Shown here: in pieces, positions 62,010-64,000 of the stretch
How the letters are laid out: each line of letters opens with the position of its first letter
Position numbering within the stretch: the first letter of the stretch is position 1
Assembly (NCBI GenBank): GCA_026874595.1
Contig: CM049318.1
Location: 9,340,741-9,404,740, forward strand
Direction of reading: 5' to 3'
Length of the DNA stretch: 64,000 bases
Source: Sipunculus nudus
Taxonomy: Eukaryota > Annelida > Sipuncula > Golfingiida > Sipunculidae
Translations under genes and position numbers: made by a program
Notes under the pieces: generated by a model
Database searches by the model: none
What the model saw: only the letters and a program-made list of their open reading frames with translations
Told to the model about the DNA's origin: nothing

Positions 62010-64000
62010 GGAAACATATCCTCCTCGAAGAGGTATGATTAGTACTTGGTTTATTATCCCTGTAATAAAACTTTTGTACCTTGTACTTTTATCAGGCAGT
62101 ACTTGGACCTTATCCAAAACAATGATTACGATTACAGTAATTACAGAAAACGCCCTGTTATCACATATTGCACAGGCGACGCAGGTGAGCTCTGATAATT
62201 CTTTTTTTACCTCGGATAGTTCATGTTTACAATAACTATATTTGTCCTAATGTGGCATGGTTTAGTCGTGGTTACAACAGACTTATGCATACCAGCTTGG
62301 CTTGTGTAAATACCCCACATGCTGATACTAGGTAACTGCTAAATTTACCAATGCCCAGTTGCAATTTGCGGAATATCTTCCCAGAAGGTTAATGTTAGGA
62401 TTCCAAAAGGACAATGACAACTTCTATCGTGTCAGTAGTGTGCAAATGCAAGAAATCTCCGGGTGGGTGTAGATGGAGTCAAAAATAATACCTCTGAGTG
62501 GCCTACTTGCTTCAATATTAGTCTGGGCGTATCAAGTAGGTAAGTAAACATCACATGATTCCACATGCTATAAAATAAACAAGATAACACTTTATATCTA
62601 AGTTAAGAGGTACAGTCATAATTAATTATATACTGTAAGTTGCTTAGATTTTGTTCAAGAAAAATGTACCGTTATACTTTTAAGTCAGAGCACCGTCTGT
62701 AAACGACTAACGTTTGATCTGTTGTTAGTCACAAGTAGGTGGTATTAGTCAAATATTAAAATAGAAGGATGCAGATCCATGTAAGGATTACAGTTCTTTT
62801 AATAACAACATTAATCAAACCTCCTTCCTGTATTCTTCATATACTATCACACTACATACATCGTGTTTGTGAAAACATATGCGTATTTGTTTAATTATGT
62901 GTGCATTAGCATTTGTTCCGTTCACTTCTCATCCAAGTAGTTCGTTGAAGATGCGTTTCCATCAGAACATAGAAAATGATACCAAATATCTAAAATGTAT
63001 ACGATGTCATAGGTACTTGTCTTGATAAAAGCAATGACCTCACTTTACCATATGTTTGCTAGTTACCTATGCGTTGGAGTAAATAAAGATATAAGCTATA
63101 AAATATGTAAGTAGAAATATGCTTGATAATTATCATTTGATATAAATCTGAATTTCGCTTGCCAATTCAGTCATATCTGATAAGTTGGTGACTATTATCA
63201 ATAAAGAAATGTCATTATGAACATTTAAATGATATTTATATATAATTGAACAAATTCAGTACCACATATATATCTTTTTCGAGCATTTTAGGGAACTAAA
63301 CTTCCAAAGAATATTATATATATATATATGTTAAAATATATGTATATATGGTAAAAATATCCTTCTTCCACGACTATGAAAGCTGCATTCATGTCAACTC
63401 CCCAAAAATATAATAAAGATTCATATTATATCCTCAAATAAAAATTGAGTTTACATGTATAACTATATCAAAGTGTAGAACTTTTATCATATACCTGATA
63501 CTGCATAGAGAATGGCTATATGAATCCGTGGACTATGCAATCAATATTGAATGGGGCGCATGTACACATTGTTCACTCTTGCATTCTTATCAGCGACAAA
63601 TCTTGTTCTTTTGTCAAACGTATGAGGAGTTTAAGTCCCAGCAAGTGTCCTTTGTAAAATCTACATGTAACACTGATAAGATTTGCTAGGCTTCGTCATA
63701 AAATGTATAAAAATGTAACACTTGGTGTTAAATGAAGAGTATTTATATGATAAAAGCAATGACATTATACATTAAGCCCACCAGGCTGATGATCGGGGCC
63801 AATAAACAGGTCGAAAGTTTGTCATAAAATCAAGTATACATTATAAGCTGGCATACACATACGCAGTTTTACTTTGTCCGGACCTTGATATGCTTGTCAC
63901 GTATATTTTAGTAGCAATACTACAAGGAGTTTAGTAGATATTAGTAGAGTTCCAAATGAACAAAACAAATAGCACACGTAAGTTTATCTGTCTGCATGAA
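62010..64000 (+). repeat. Segmental duplication array, right fragment
   Basis: Matches 17,600-19,800 and 32,890-35,300 in the same order: 'ggtatgat', 'cagtacttgga', 'gacgcaggt.agctctgat', 'tttagtcgtggtta', 'agagtatttatatgata', 'aagcccaccaggct', then the 8.7 kb-type block ('cacatacgc.ttttac') at the edge. It lies beyond the lectin receptor gene, so that gene sits between two parts of the array. The microsatellite at about 63,312-63,350 replaces part of the block. Confidence 0.7.

Noticed and set aside
62093-62184. Exon-like stretch 'QYLDLIQNNDYDYSNY' with a gtgagc donor
   Set aside because: The homologous stretches at 17,690 and 32,970 contain stops and indels, and no partner exon is convincing; the tyrosine-rich look may be chance.

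Overview
The window is AT-rich eukaryotic nuclear DNA. Coding sequence is scarce and split into small exons with GT...AG introns. TA, AAT, CA, poly-C and poly-G microsatellites are abundant, as are degenerate transposable elements and multi-kilobase duplications. A multi-exon C-type lectin receptor gene, together with a dispersed repeat ending in GACG/GGAC tandems, suits an invertebrate such as a bivalve mollusc. The sequence alone does not prove the species or phylum. There are no bacterial operons, rRNA genes or CRISPR arrays.

Layout. 0-2.1 kb is a degenerate ~60-bp minisatellite with its own 5' flank; both recur, same orientation, at 58.85-59.96 kb. 3.3-6.55 kb holds two direct copies of a ~0.8 kb repeat. 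About 8.7-38.1 kb is mostly a tandem array of a decayed unit of roughly 8 kb: one partial copy (8.7-11.9), three fuller copies (14.9-22.8, 22.9-28.1, 28.1-38.1), and a fragment again at 62.0-64.0. The copies have been hit by insertions: a pogo/Tigger-like element with a relic helix-turn-helix ORF (13.52-14.79), a TA-flanked inverted-repeat element (27.09-28.09, with an inverted second copy at 57.00-58.23), a Ty3/gypsy 3' relic with RNase H, polypurine tract and putative LTR (30.3-31.86), and a possible tRNA-derived SINE (32.16-32.58).

The one convincing gene is at 40,479-55,107 on the + strand. I could assemble 21 in-phase exons plus one alternative terminal exon. It encodes a type I membrane protein: signal peptide, two C-type lectin domains, a short Thr-rich stalk, one transmembrane helix with a basic stop-transfer, a long Lys-rich cytoplasmic tail, a compact intracellular domain I do not recognise, and a Gln/Asn/Thr-rich C-terminal region of about five degenerate 55-70-residue repeats. 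Ectodomain exons are all phase 1-1 and most tail exons phase 2-2, so modules can be skipped in frame.

The copy here carries one in-frame TGA, where the lectin fold expects Trp, and three apparent 1-nt frameshifts in the last two exons. It is therefore either a young pseudogene or null allele, or a real gene with assembly errors. This receptor, with its odd intracellular half, is the best candidate in the window for something undescribed. Junction positions were counted by hand and may be off by a base or two.
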